Source: Streptomyces toyocaensis (lineage in GTDB: Bacteria; Actinomycetota; Actinomycetes; Streptomycetales; Streptomycetaceae). Taken from it: DNA of 64,000 nt. The stretch lies in the NCBI RefSeq assembly GCF_000725125.1, contig NZ_JFCB01000032.1:1-64000 (forward strand), in the 5' to 3' direction. The notes below the pieces were generated by a model, which saw only the letters and a program-made list of their open reading frames with translations, did no database searches and was not told the DNA's origin. This document shows positions 14,977-23,150 of this stretch, in pieces. The translations under genes were made by a program, and so were the position numbers. Numbering within the stretch: position 1 is the first letter of the stretch; each line of letters starts with the position of its first letter.

Positions 14977-16697
14977 CGGTGCTCCGCCCGGGGCGCCGGG
15001 GTCCGGTGTCCGGTCGCCCGCAGGACCCCGGCGCGTTCCAGGTGGGCACGGGCCGCGGCGATCGCCTCGGGCGTGGTGACGTACTCCCGGCCCTCGTGCC
15101 GCAGCAGTTCCAGCACGCCCACCGAGGCCAGGGCCTGGCGGTGGGCCGGGCGGACGCCGGAGGCCAGGACAAGAATCCCGCGCCGCCTCAGTTTCGTCAC
15201 CGCGTCCTTGAGGACCAGGGCGCCGGTGGCGTCGACGACGCTGACGTGGGACATGCGCAGGACGACCACGCGCACGTCGGCGAGTTCCGCCAGCTCCAGC
15301 AGGAAGCGGTGGGCGGCGGCGAAGAACAGCGGACCGTCGATGCGGTAGGCGACGATGTGCTCGGCCAGCAGTTCGTGCTCCTCCTCCGTGTGGTCGCCCC
15401 GGTCCAGCGGGAGCGGGGCCAGCCGGGCCTGACGGGCGACCGCTCCCAGCGCGAGGACGGCCGCGACGCCCAGTCCGATGATCACCGCCTGGACCAGGTC
15501 GAGGACGAGCGTGGCGGCCGCGGTGAGGACGAGGATCAGCGCGTCGGAGCGGGTGGCGCGGGTCATCGCGCGCAGCGAACCGACCTCGACCATGCGGACC
15601 GCGGTCGCCAGCAGGACGCCGGCGAGGGCCGCCAGCGGGATCCGCGACACCAGCGGGGCGGCCGCGAAGACGATCACGGCGAGGACCGCCGCGTGCGTGA
15701 GGGAGGCCAGCCGGGAGGTCGCGCCGGTACGGACGTTGACGGCGGTACGGGCGATCGCGCCGGTGGCGGGGACGCCGCCGAACAGCGGCGCCGCCATGTT
15801 GGCGAGGCCCTGGCCGAACAGCTCGCGGTCGGGGTCGTGCCGCTGTCCGACGGTCATGCCGTCGGCGACGGAGGCGGACAGCAGCGACTCCAGGGCGGCC
15901 AGCGCGGCCACGGCCAGGGCGGGCGCGAGCAGGCTGCCCAGGGCTCCGGTGTCGACGAAGGAGAGCGAGGGTGCGGGCAGGCCCGGCGGCAGGTCGCCGA
16001 TCGGCCGCGCCCCGTCCAGCCCCGCGGCCTGTGTCACGGCCGTGGCCGCGATCACCGCCAGCACGGAGAAGGGAACGGTGGGCTTCCAGCGGGCGCCGAT
16101 CAGCATCGTGCCCGCCACCGCGAGCGCCAGGGTCGGTGCGGTCCAGTCGGGGGCGCGGACGAACTCCTGTCCGGCCCGCCAGGCCACCACCAGGACCCGC
16201 TCGCCCTCGGCCCCGGACACGCCGAGGGCGTTCGGGACCTGCTGCAGTCCGATCACACAGGCGATGCCGAGCGTGAAGCCCTCCACCACCGGCGCCGGCA
16301 CGTACCGCATGCTGCCCCCGGCCCGGAGCAGCGCCAGCCCGACCAGGATCACGCCCGCCATCAGGCCGACGGTGAGCACACCCCCCGGCCCGTGGTCGGC
16401 GACGATCGGCACGAGCACCACCGTCATCGCCCCGGTCGGCCCGGAGACCTGGAGACTGGAGCCGCCGAACACGGCCGCGAGTGCCCCGGCGACCACGGCG
16501 GTGGCGAGCCCCGCCTCGGCGCCGAGCCCGGAGGAGACACCGAATCCGAGCGCGAGCGGCAGGGCGACGACCGCGACCGTCAGGCCGGCGAGCAGGTCAC
16601 GTCGTGGATGGCGCCGCATCTGGTCCAGGTCGGCGCGGGTGGGCAGCAGCGAGACGATCCGGGACCGGATTCCGGCCGGCGGCGGCGGTACGGACAC
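14973..16697 (-). CDS. SulP-family anion transporter with STAS domain
   Basis: 574 residues. About 12-14 membrane segments from DLLAGLTVAVVALPLALGFG carry the SulP signature (LQVSGPTGAMTVVLVPIVAD), and a C-terminal cytoplasmic STAS domain (~430-550) includes VVVLRMSHVSVVDATGALVL. Family members carry sulfate, bicarbonate or other anions; the substrate cannot be decided here. The STAS has Ser/Thr/Asp residues near the loop phosphorylated in anti-anti-sigma factors. Heads the SulP-ATPase pair. Confidence 0.92.
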   Translation of the reverse strand: MSVPPPPAGIRSRIVSLLPTRADLDQMRRHPRRDLLAGLTVAVVALPLALGFGVSSGLGAEAGLATAVVAGALAAVFGGSSLQVSGPTGAMTVVLVPIVADHGPGGVLTVGLMAGVILVGLALLRAGGSMRYVPAPVVEGFTLGIACVIGLQQVPNALGVSGAEGERVLVVAWRAGQEFVRAPDWTAPTLALAVAGTMLIGARWKPTVPFSVLAVIAATAVTQAAGLDGARPIGDLPPGLPAPSLSFVDTGALGSLLAPALAVAALAALESLLSASVADGMTVGQRHDPDRELFGQGLANMAAPLFGGVPATGAIARTAVNVRTGATSRLASLTHAAVLAVIVFAAAPLVSRIPLAALAGVLLATAVRMVEVGSLRAMTRATRSDALILVLTAAATLVLDLVQAVIIGLGVAAVLALGAVARQARLAPLPLDRGDHTEEEHELLAEHIVAYRIDGPLFFAAAHRFLLELAELADVRVVVLRMSHVSVVDATGALVLKDAVTKLRRRGILVLASGVRPAHRQALASVGVLELLRHEGREYVTTPEAIAAARAHLERAGVLRATGHRTPAPRAEHR

Positions 16698-16745
16698 GGC
16701 CCCTCGACTTCACTCTCGACTGGATGACGAGACAAGCATGTAGGC

Positions 16746-16765
16746 AATTGCGAAACTTTGCAATT
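16746..16765. promoter_or_regulatory. Inverted repeat upstream of the SulP gene, candidate ArsR operator
   Basis: AATTGC, 8 bases, GCAATT: an AT-rich dyad in an otherwise GC-rich region, 48 bases upstream of the SulP start codon. Its size and symmetry fit an ArsR-family operator; the ArsR gene downstream is the obvious candidate to bind it (inference). Confidence 0.55.
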
Positions 16766-16819
16766 TGGCAGGTCACCGCTCGATCGGGTTCGCTCCGTCG
16801 AGGAGCGGCCGCCGTCCGC

Positions 16820-17419
16820 TCAGCCCGTCATCCGCTTCCGCCACGACGGCTCGACCTGCCGCCACTCGGCCTCCCACTCGGCCAGTCGCCGCCACTGCAG
16901 CCGGTACCGGACGAGCCATCCGCCGAGCACGACCAGTCCCCCGGTGGCCAGGGCGACCGTGACGCCCGCCATCACGACCTGGAACCCCGCCTCGGCGCCC
17001 ACGGGCGGTGCGGACACCAGCCGGCCCGCGGTGTCGTTCCACACGGTGACCTCGGAGCCCGCCCTGCTGTCCGGTGCGACCTCCGCCCGGCCCGTGTGGG
17101 CGGTGCCCTGTGGGTCGGTCCACCGCACCTTCGCCCAGACGCCGCCGTCCCCGTCCTCCGCCACGGGTGCGGCCGGCGCGTCGCGGGCGTCCTCGACCAG
17201 GACCGCCTGCACGGGGCGGGTCCGCTCCCGGCGGTCGTCGAGCGACCCGTCGACGACGTCGGCGGCGGTCAGTCCGGCGAACGCGCCGATCAGCAGGGCG
17301 AGGACGAGTGTGGCGAGAGTCAGCCAGGCCTCGACCAGATCGCTGCGGCGGCGCAGCGGATTCCTGCGCCACCGCCACAGCCGCACTCCGCGCGGCCTCG
17401 CACCGTGTGTCCTCGCCAT
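16820..17419 (-). CDS. Rv1733c-family two-helix membrane protein
   Basis: 199 residues. Two membrane helices (around WLTLATLVLALLIGAFAGLT and VVMAGVTVALATGGLVVLGG) bracket an ~85-residue extracytoplasmic loop with WAKVRWTDPQGTAHTGRAEV and GSEVTVWNDTAGRLV. This is the layout of the actinobacterial Rv1733c family, whose function is unknown. Basic N- and C-termini suggest both ends are cytoplasmic. Confidence 0.82.
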   Translation of the reverse strand: MARTHGARPRGVRLWRWRRNPLRRRSDLVEAWLTLATLVLALLIGAFAGLTAADVVDGSLDDRRERTRPVQAVLVEDARDAPAAPVAEDGDGGVWAKVRWTDPQGTAHTGRAEVAPDSRAGSEVTVWNDTAGRLVSAPPVGAEAGFQVVMAGVTVALATGGLVVLGGWLVRYRLQWRRLAEWEAEWRQVEPSWRKRMTG

Positions 17420-17420
17420 G

Positions 17421-17433
17421 GGAGGTCACCTCC
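17421..17433 (-). promoter_or_regulatory. Hairpin covering the ribosome binding site of the Rv1733c-like gene
   Basis: On the minus strand GGAGG-TGA-CCTCC directly precedes the ATG at 17419. The Shine-Dalgarno can pair with the adjacent CCTCC, so the mRNA leader could mask its own ribosome binding site. Seen in the sequence; a regulatory role is only inferred. Confidence 0.4.
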
Positions 17434-17508
17434 TCGCGCGCGTGCCGTCGGGCGCCACGTCTCCAGGGTGGACCCTCCGCCTCCCGTCCGGCATGGGCCG
17501 AACGGCCC

Positions 17509-17544
17509 CCGGGCCGCCCGCTCGCCGGAGGGCGGGCGGCCCGG
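17509..17544. terminator. Hairpin terminator downstream of the alcohol dehydrogenase gene
   Basis: Perfect 13-base arms (17509-17521 and 17532-17544) with a 10-base loop, 13 bases beyond the stop of the minus-strand dehydrogenase gene. Confidence 0.75.
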
Positions 17545-17557
17545 GCCGGGGCCGGGG

Positions 17558-18631
17558 TCAGACCGTCGGCTGGACAGCAACCACCTCGTGCTGCGGCACG
17601 CCGAGCACGACCTTGAGCGCACCGGTCTCGGAGGCGTTGCCGAAGACGTCGTACGCCTCCTGCATGTGGTCGAGCGGGAACGTGTGGGTGACCAGCCGGC
17701 GGGTGGGAAGCCGGCCCGCGGACGCCATCCGCAGCAGGGTGGGAGTGGAGTGGGTGTCGACGAGTCCGGTGGTGATGGTGACGTTCTTGATCCACAGGTC
17801 CTCGAGGTGGAGCGTGGCGGGAGCGCCGTGCACGCCGACGTTGGCGAGGTGCCCGCCGGGCCGCACGACACGGGCGCACAGCTCGAAGGTCTGCGGGACG
17901 CCCACCGCCTCGATGACCACGTCCGCGCCGAGGCCGCCCGTGAGGTCCTCGATCAGTTGCTCGGGGTCCTCGCTCGCGTCGGCGACGGCGTCGGCGCCGA
18001 ACTCCTTCGCCGCCTGCAGCCGCGAGGCGGCCAGGTCCACGGCGACGATGCGCTCGGGAGCGAACAGCCGGGCGGTGGCGATCGCGGCGAGCCCCACGGG
18101 GCCCGCTCCGACCACGACGACGGTGTCACCGGGACGGACCCGCCCGTTGAGCACGCCCACCTCGTAACCGGTGGGGAAGATGTCGGCCAGCAGCACGGCG
18201 TCCTCGTTGGCCACGGCGCCGGGCAGGGGGTACACCGAGAGGTCGGCGAACGGGACACGGACGTACTCGGCCTGGGTGCCGTCGACGCGGTGACCGAGGA
18301 TCCAGCCCCCGCCGCCCCGGCACTGGCCGTACATACCCTCGCGGCAGTAGCGGCAGCGCCCGCAGGCGGTGATGCAGGAGACCAGCACCCGGTCGCCGGG
18401 GCGTACGGTGCGGACGTCGGCGCCGGTCTCGACGATCTCTCCGACGGCCTCGTGACCGAGGACGGTTCCGGGCCGGACCTCGGGCACGTCGCCCTTGAGG
18501 ATGTGCAGGTCCGTACCGCAGATGGTGACGGCGTCGACGCGCACGATGGCGTCGCCGGGTTCCTGGACGGACGGGTCGGGGACCTCTTCCCAGGCGGACT
18601 GCCCGGGGCCGTGGAAGACGTAACCCTTCAT
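17558..18631 (-). CDS. Zinc-dependent alcohol dehydrogenase (MDR family)
   Basis: 357 residues. Catalytic zinc region ICGTDLHIL and GHEAVGEIVETG, structural zinc cysteines CGRCRYCREGMYGQC, and a Rossmann NAD(P) motif VVVVGAGPVGLAAIATARLF. Oxidises an alcohol or reduces an aldehyde; the specific substrate is not evident, although formaldehyde- and threonine-dehydrogenase-like members share this layout. Start ATG at 18631 with GAGGAG close upstream; a GTG at 18643 is possible. A GC-rich tandem repeat lies ~200 bases upstream. Confidence 0.92.
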   Translation of the reverse strand: MKGYVFHGPGQSAWEEVPDPSVQEPGDAIVRVDAVTICGTDLHILKGDVPEVRPGTVLGHEAVGEIVETGADVRTVRPGDRVLVSCITACGRCRYCREGMYGQCRGGGGWILGHRVDGTQAEYVRVPFADLSVYPLPGAVANEDAVLLADIFPTGYEVGVLNGRVRPGDTVVVVGAGPVGLAAIATARLFAPERIVAVDLAASRLQAAKEFGADAVADASEDPEQLIEDLTGGLGADVVIEAVGVPQTFELCARVVRPGGHLANVGVHGAPATLHLEDLWIKNVTITTGLVDTHSTPTLLRMASAGRLPTRRLVTHTFPLDHMQEAYDVFGNASETGALKVVLGVPQHEVVAVQPTV

Positions 18632-18828
18632 GCCTCTCCTCACCCTTCTCGCTCTGCGGGCCGGGGCACCGGGCGCGCCCTGCCCGCCTGCGTCGGCGGG
18701 CCCTCCGGACAGGTGCCGGGACCCCGCCCTGCACTTCCAGTCTGGGCGCAGGACGGCGGATCCGCTCGGGCCGGACGGTCCCGCCCGGGGCCGGGGAGAC
18801 CGCCGGCGCCGCAGCGCCGGTCGGTCGC

Positions 18829-18900
18829 GGGCGGACGGACGGGCGGGCGGACGGGCGGGCGGACGGGCGGACGGGCGGACGGGCGGACGGGCGGACGGGC
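18829..18900. repeat. GGGCGGAC tandem repeat between the ADH and LysR genes
   Basis: About seven to eight copies of the octamer GGGCGGAC, with a few 4-base partial insertions, fill this stretch. It lies just past the LysR stop codon (18926) and ~200 bases upstream of the dehydrogenase start. It is a likely length-variable locus. Nothing else is seen in 18632-18925. Confidence 0.85.
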
Positions 18901-18925
18901 CGGGTGTATCGGTCCGCAGCGTCGT

Positions 18926-19834
18926 TCACACGGCTGACCGGCGGTGGGCCGGCTGGGACGCCTCCCCCAGCGCCCGGAGCAACGTGCTCAGGGCCGACTG
19001 TGCCGAGGCGTTCTCCCGTACGGCCGCGTAGATCGTCCTGACCGGCTCCGGACGCCGCACCTCCCGCAGGACGACGCCGGGGCGGTCGGCCGCTCCGAGG
19101 CGGGGAATGAGCGCGACTCCGAGGCCGGCCGCGACGAACCCCTGTGCCGTGGCGTAATCCTCGCTCTTCGCCACGAAGTCCGGGCTGAACCCGGCCGCGG
19201 CACACGCGTGGAGCATCAGGTCCCGGCAGGGCCCCGGCGGTTCGCTGCAGACCCACGGCTCGCACGCGAGGTCGGCGAGATCGAAGGCGCGCCGCCCCGC
19301 GCGTGCGTGCCCGGCGGGCAGCGCGACCAGGTACTCGTCGTCGAGCAGGTGCACCATACGAAGGCCCTGTCGGCTGTAGTCGCGTGGTCCGACCACGATC
19401 GCCAAGTCGGCGTCGCCTCGTTGGACTTCCCGTAGGGGATCTTCGGGTTCGATCAGTCTGAGATCGATCCGCACACCCGGATGCTCCTCGCGGAGCCGGG
19501 CCAGTGCGGGGGCGACCAGCATGGGACCGACAGAGGCGAAGTACCGGACGGCCAGTCGGCCCGTCCGCCCGGCTCGCAGGTCGGCCAGCGCCGACTCCGC
19601 CTCGGCGATGTCCTGGCTGATGATCGCGGCGTGCCGCGTGAGCAGCCGGCCGGCCTCCGTCGGCCGAACGCCGCGCCCCACCCGTTCGAGGAGGGTCATG
19701 CCGACTTCCTTCTCCAGCACCGCCACCTGCTGGCTCACCGCGGAGGGCGTGTACCCCAGGTGTGCCGCAGCCGCGGTCACGGATCCGCTGGTGACCACCG
19801 CGCGGAGCATCAGCATGCGCCTCACATCAAGCAT
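18926..19834 (-). CDS. LysR-family transcriptional regulator
   Basis: 302 residues. N-terminal winged helix-turn-helix (AHLGYTPSAVSQQVAVLEKE) followed by a LysR substrate-binding domain with GDADLAIVVGPRDY and GFVAAGLGVALIPRLG. I start it at MLDVRRMLMLR (19834), the usual beginning of the family; the longer frame has no support. Divergent from the EamA transporter gene with ~97 bases between, so it probably regulates that gene. Confidence 0.9.
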   Translation of the reverse strand: MLDVRRMLMLRAVVTSGSVTAAAAHLGYTPSAVSQQVAVLEKEVGMTLLERVGRGVRPTEAGRLLTRHAAIISQDIAEAESALADLRAGRTGRLAVRYFASVGPMLVAPALARLREEHPGVRIDLRLIEPEDPLREVQRGDADLAIVVGPRDYSRQGLRMVHLLDDEYLVALPAGHARAGRRAFDLADLACEPWVCSEPPGPCRDLMLHACAAAGFSPDFVAKSEDYATAQGFVAAGLGVALIPRLGAADRPGVVLREVRRPEPVRTIYAAVRENASAQSALSTLLRALGEASQPAHRRSAV

Positions 19835-19842
19835 GTAGCTCA

Positions 19843-19855
19843 ACTTAACGCAAGT
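19843..19855. promoter_or_regulatory. Candidate LysR binding site
   Basis: ACTT-N5-AAGT dyad in the LysR/EamA intergenic region, 8 bases upstream of the LysR start codon. It fits the interrupted-palindrome type of LysR autoregulatory sites. Low information content, so tentative. Confidence 0.4.
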
Positions 19856-19931
19856 CGGCAAACATTTGATTGTGCTTATGTGCGGCACACGGCATCGTTC
19901 CCCTGGGACCAAGACCCGGGAGGAACCGAAG

Positions 19932-20897
19932 GTGAACAGCGCCGCGAACCGGACACGGGCCGTGGTCCGCATAGGCGTCCTGGCCCTGCTGTGGGGATCG
20001 ACGTTCCTGTGGATCAAGCTGGCCCTGCACGCACTGTCGCCGGTTCAGGTCACCCTCGTCCGTTGCCTGCTGGGGGCAGCCACACTGCTGCTTCTGTGTC
20101 TGGCCACACGACAGCGTCTCCCCAGCGGCCGTGTCGTCTGGGGTCACGTCTTCGTGGCAGCGTTCTGGTGCAACGCGCTGCCCTTCGCGATGTTCAGTGT
20201 GGGTGAGCAGACCGTCGACTCCGGAGTCGCCGGCGTACTGAACGCGACGACCCCGCTGTGGTCCCTCCTGGCCGGGATCGTGATCGGCACGGAGCGCCGG
20301 CTTCACCCGGCGCGGCTGGGCGGACTGCTCCTCGGTTTCGGCGGTGTGACGCTGATCTTCGCTCCGTGGCAGGCGGCCGGCCAGGCCGGCTGGTCCGCCC
20401 TTGCCATCGTCGCCGCAGCGGCGAGCTACGCGGTCGGCTTCGCCTATATGGGACGCCATCTCGTCGGAAAGGGACACGCGACCCTCTCCCTCTCCACGGC
20501 TCAGCTCGTCGCCGCTACGGCGCTGACCGCCGTGAGCCTTCCGATGGGCGGCCTGGCACCGGTGCACCTGCACTGGTCCAGCCTGATCGCGGTGGTGGTC
20601 CTGGGTGTCTTCGCCACGGGAATCACCTTCCACCTCACCTATCGGATCATCGCCGACGAAGGCGCGACCAATGCCGCGACCGTCGGCTATCTGCTGCCCG
20701 TGGTCTCGGTGGGCCTGGGAGCAGCCGTGCTCGACGAACCCTTCAGCCTCCGGATCGCCGCAGGGATGGTCGTCGTTCTGGTCGGTGTGGGCATGACGCG
20801 GCGGAAGGCGGCTCGGCCCCCGTCGTCGCTTCGGCCCGCGCCTGCCCCACCGGACCGACGGATCGAACCCCGGGAAGAGAACAGGACAGCCACGTGA
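19932..20897 (+). CDS. EamA/DMT-family transporter (exporter)
   Basis: 321 residues with ten predicted membrane segments in two EamA repeats; the first begins GVLALLWGSTFLWIKLALHA and the second ASYAVGFAYMGRHL. GTG start with GGGAGG 9 bases upstream. Such proteins export amino acids, drugs or metabolites. Its last bases overlap the GTG of a degenerate leucyl aminopeptidase remnant, so the pair may once have been an operon for peptide or amino acid handling. Confidence 0.9.
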   Translation: MNSAANRTRAVVRIGVLALLWGSTFLWIKLALHALSPVQVTLVRCLLGAATLLLLCLATRQRLPSGRVVWGHVFVAAFWCNALPFAMFSVGEQTVDSGVAGVLNATTPLWSLLAGIVIGTERRLHPARLGGLLLGFGGVTLIFAPWQAAGQAGWSALAIVAAAASYAVGFAYMGRHLVGKGHATLSLSTAQLVAATALTAVSLPMGGLAPVHLHWSSLIAVVVLGVFATGITFHLTYRIIADEGATNAATVGYLLPVVSVGLGAAVLDEPFSLRIAAGMVVVLVGVGMTRRKAARPPSSLRPAPAPPDRRIEPREENRTAT

Positions 20898-21155
20898 CTT
20901 CGCTGTCGGTGACCACGTCCACCGCTGCGTCCCCGCGTGTGGGCTGCGTCGTGACCGGTGTCGCCAAGAGCCCCGAAGGGCCGGTCCTGCCCCCCGCGAC
21001 GGGAGGCGCCCCGCCGGGCCGGCGCCGCTGCCGTGTTCGCCTCCGTGGCGGCCGCTTCCCGCCTCGACCTGCCGATCAATATCACCGGGTGGCTCCCCCT
21101 GGCCGAGAACATGCCGTCCGGGCCGGCCACACGGCCGGGAGACGTCGGCTCCTGA
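20894..21155 (+). pseudogene. pepA: Internally deleted leucyl aminopeptidase (M17) remnant
   Basis: The GTG at 20894 opens a frame reading VTSLSVTTSTAASPRVGCVV, then TGVAKSPEGPVL, close to the N-terminus of Streptomyces leucyl aminopeptidase. From about 21015, in another frame, the sequence reads AAVFASVAAASRLDLPINIT, then GWLPLAENMPSGPATRPGDV, matching the core just before the metal-binding NTDAEGR motif, and stops at once. The middle of the gene and the catalytic end are missing. The remainder of 20898-21398 shows no convincing gene. Confidence 0.75.
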
Positions 21156-21251
21156 ACCATTCGGTCACTGCTCGCAGGCCACGGTCCCGCCGAGGGGACC
21201 GTCGCCCGGCGCGTGCCGTGCTCCAGGTGACGGGACTGCACCACGGAATCC

Positions 21252-21274
21252 GCGACAGCGGCTGACGCTGTCGC
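21252..21274. terminator. Possible terminator beyond the ABC exporter operon
   Basis: Perfect 8-base arms (GCGACAGC and its complement) with a 7-base loop, 124 bases beyond the last stop of the long minus-strand operon. Distance and short stem make it tentative. Confidence 0.4.
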
Positions 21275-21398
21275 TCGGCTCGTCCGCGGAGGACCCTCGC
21301 ACGGCCGCCCCTTTCCACGCGGTGACCGCGCTCCGGGCCGAGCCGCCGTACCGCCCTTCGCCGTGATCCAGCCCTGCGGCTGTCGACCACGCCCGCGA

Positions 21399-23150
21399 TC
21401 ACCGCACCTGGCGGCGCAGCACCCGGTTGAGCGCGCTGTCGGGGCGGGCGGTGAGCCGGTCCCAGGTGCCCTCCTCCGCGATGCGGCCGGATTCCAGTAC
21501 GGCGATGCGGTCGGCGCGGCGGATGGTGGCCGGGCGGTGGGCGATGACGACCGTCGTACGTCCGGCGGTGCGCAGCGCGGCGGCGAGCTGGGCGTCCCCC
21601 GTGTTGTCCAGATGGGCCGTCGTCTCGTCCAGGACCAGCACCCTGGGCTCGGCCAGCAGCGCACGTGCGAGTGCGATCCGGGCGCGCTGGCCACCGGAGA
21701 GGGTGGCCCCGCGCTCGCCGACCGGGGTGTCGGGTGCGGCGAACCGGTCGATTCCGCACAGCCGGGCGACGGCGAGGAGCCGCGCGTCGTCCGCGTCGGG
21801 GGCGGCGAGACGCAGGTTCTCCGCGAGGGTGCCGTGGAAGAGGGGGGTGTCCTGGCCGACGACGGCGACGGCCCGGCGCAGGTCGGCGTCCGTGAGGTCG
21901 CGGAGGTCCACGGGGTCCCCTTCGGCCGGGAGCAGTTCGACGGTTCCGGCGGCCGGGTCCCAGAACCTCGCCAGCAGATGGGCGCAGGTGCTCTTGCCCG
22001 CGCCGGAGGCGCCGGTCAGGGCCAGCGTGCGCCCCGCGGGGACGGTCAGGTCCAGCCGCCTCAGCACGGGCCGGCCGCCGTGGTCGAAGTCCACGCCGTG
22101 CAGCCGCACGCCGAGGGGGCCGGGCGGCAGGGGGCGGGGTACGGCGGGCGGTGGTGCCTGGGCGGGGGCGGTCATGGCGGCGGCCACCCGGGCGGCCGCG
22201 GCCCGCAGCCCCATGGCCTGGCTCAGTGCCCGGGCGGATTCGGCGACCGGGCCGAGCACCGACAGGGCGAGTGCCATCGCCGCCGGTGCCCACGCCCCGT
22301 GCAGCCGCCCGGAGGTGACGGACTGGGCGGCGCCGGCCACCACGCCGAGAACCGCCGTCGCGAGCAGCGCGTCCCGGAGGGCGGCGGCCACGGCCTCCCG
22401 TCCCGCCTCGGCCCGCTGGGCCTCCCCCACTTCGCGGCCTCGCGCGGCCAGCCGGCCGCGCCGCTCGTCCAGCCGTCCGGAGGCGAGCAGTTCGGGCAGC
22501 CCGTCGACGGTCTCCACGGTGTCGGCCGACAGCCGCGCGACGGCGGCCCGGGTGCGGGCGCCGCGCTCCGCGCGCCCGCGGGCCTCGGCGAACGGGGCCG
22601 CGGCGAGCAGGACCGCGGCCGGGAGCACCGCCACCAGCAGCCAGGGTTCGGCACCGGCCAGGACCGTCGCGCCCGCCGTGAAGACCACGCCGGATGCGAG
22701 GAGCTGGGCGGTGGTGTGGGCGTAGAAGAACTCCAGCGCCTCCACGTCGGCGAGGGCGGTGGCGGCCAGGTCCCCGCTGCGCCGGCCGGCCACGCGGGCC
22801 GGCGCACTGCGGGCGAGCCCGTCGAAGACGCGCACGCGCAGGGCGGCGAGGACCCGGTAGGCGAGGTCGTGGGAGAGGTCCATCTCCCGCCAGGTCGTCA
22901 GGGCACGGACCACGACGAGGCCGGTCAGCGCGGCGACGGTGCCGGAGCCGGGGGCGCGGCCGTCGATGACGGCGGTGCCGACGGAGTGCGCGGCCAGGGT
23001 CAGCAGCGCGACCAGCGAGGCCTGTTCGAGGAGCGCGGCGGCGCAGGTGCGGACGATCATGGGACGGTGTCCGGCGAGGGCGGGCAGCAGGGCGCGCAGT
23101 GCGCCGCGCCCGGGTGCGGCCGAGGCGCCCGGGGCGGGGGTGCCTGTCAT
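21399..23150 (-). CDS. ABC exporter half-transporter 2 (permease + ATPase, CydC-like) of the RiPP operon
   Basis: 583 residues. Six-helix exporter domain (~20-320), then an ATPase with Walker A GASGAGKST, a Q-loop, signature LSGGQ and Walker B VLVLDETTAHLD. A Glu-Thr follows the Walker B aspartate, so the ATP site looks competent. Resembles CydC, but no cytochrome bd genes are present. Its ATG overlaps the stop of the partner gene by 4 bases. It is the last gene of the coupled RiPP operon and probably forms a heterodimer with the neighbour to export the modified peptide (inference). Confidence 0.9.
   Translation of the reverse strand: MTGTPAPGASAAPGRGALRALLPALAGHRPMIVRTCAAALLEQASLVALLTLAAHSVGTAVIDGRAPGSGTVAALTGLVVVRALTTWREMDLSHDLAYRVLAALRVRVFDGLARSAPARVAGRRSGDLAATALADVEALEFFYAHTTAQLLASGVVFTAGATVLAGAEPWLLVAVLPAAVLLAAAPFAEARGRAERGARTRAAVARLSADTVETVDGLPELLASGRLDERRGRLAARGREVGEAQRAEAGREAVAAALRDALLATAVLGVVAGAAQSVTSGRLHGAWAPAAMALALSVLGPVAESARALSQAMGLRAAAARVAAAMTAPAQAPPPAVPRPLPPGPLGVRLHGVDFDHGGRPVLRRLDLTVPAGRTLALTGASGAGKSTCAHLLARFWDPAAGTVELLPAEGDPVDLRDLTDADLRRAVAVVGQDTPLFHGTLAENLRLAAPDADDARLLAVARLCGIDRFAAPDTPVGERGATLSGGQRARIALARALLAEPRVLVLDETTAHLDNTGDAQLAAALRTAGRTTVVIAHRPATIRRADRIAVLESGRIAEEGTWDRLTARPDSALNRVLRRQVR

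Noticed and set aside
16746..16765. Reading the dyad before the SulP gene as a Nur (nickel) box
   Set aside because: The TTGCAA-N5-TTGCAA spacing is not met; only one half matches well.
18829..18900. CRISPR-like array
   Set aside because: The units are 8 bases with no spacers, and no cas genes are present.
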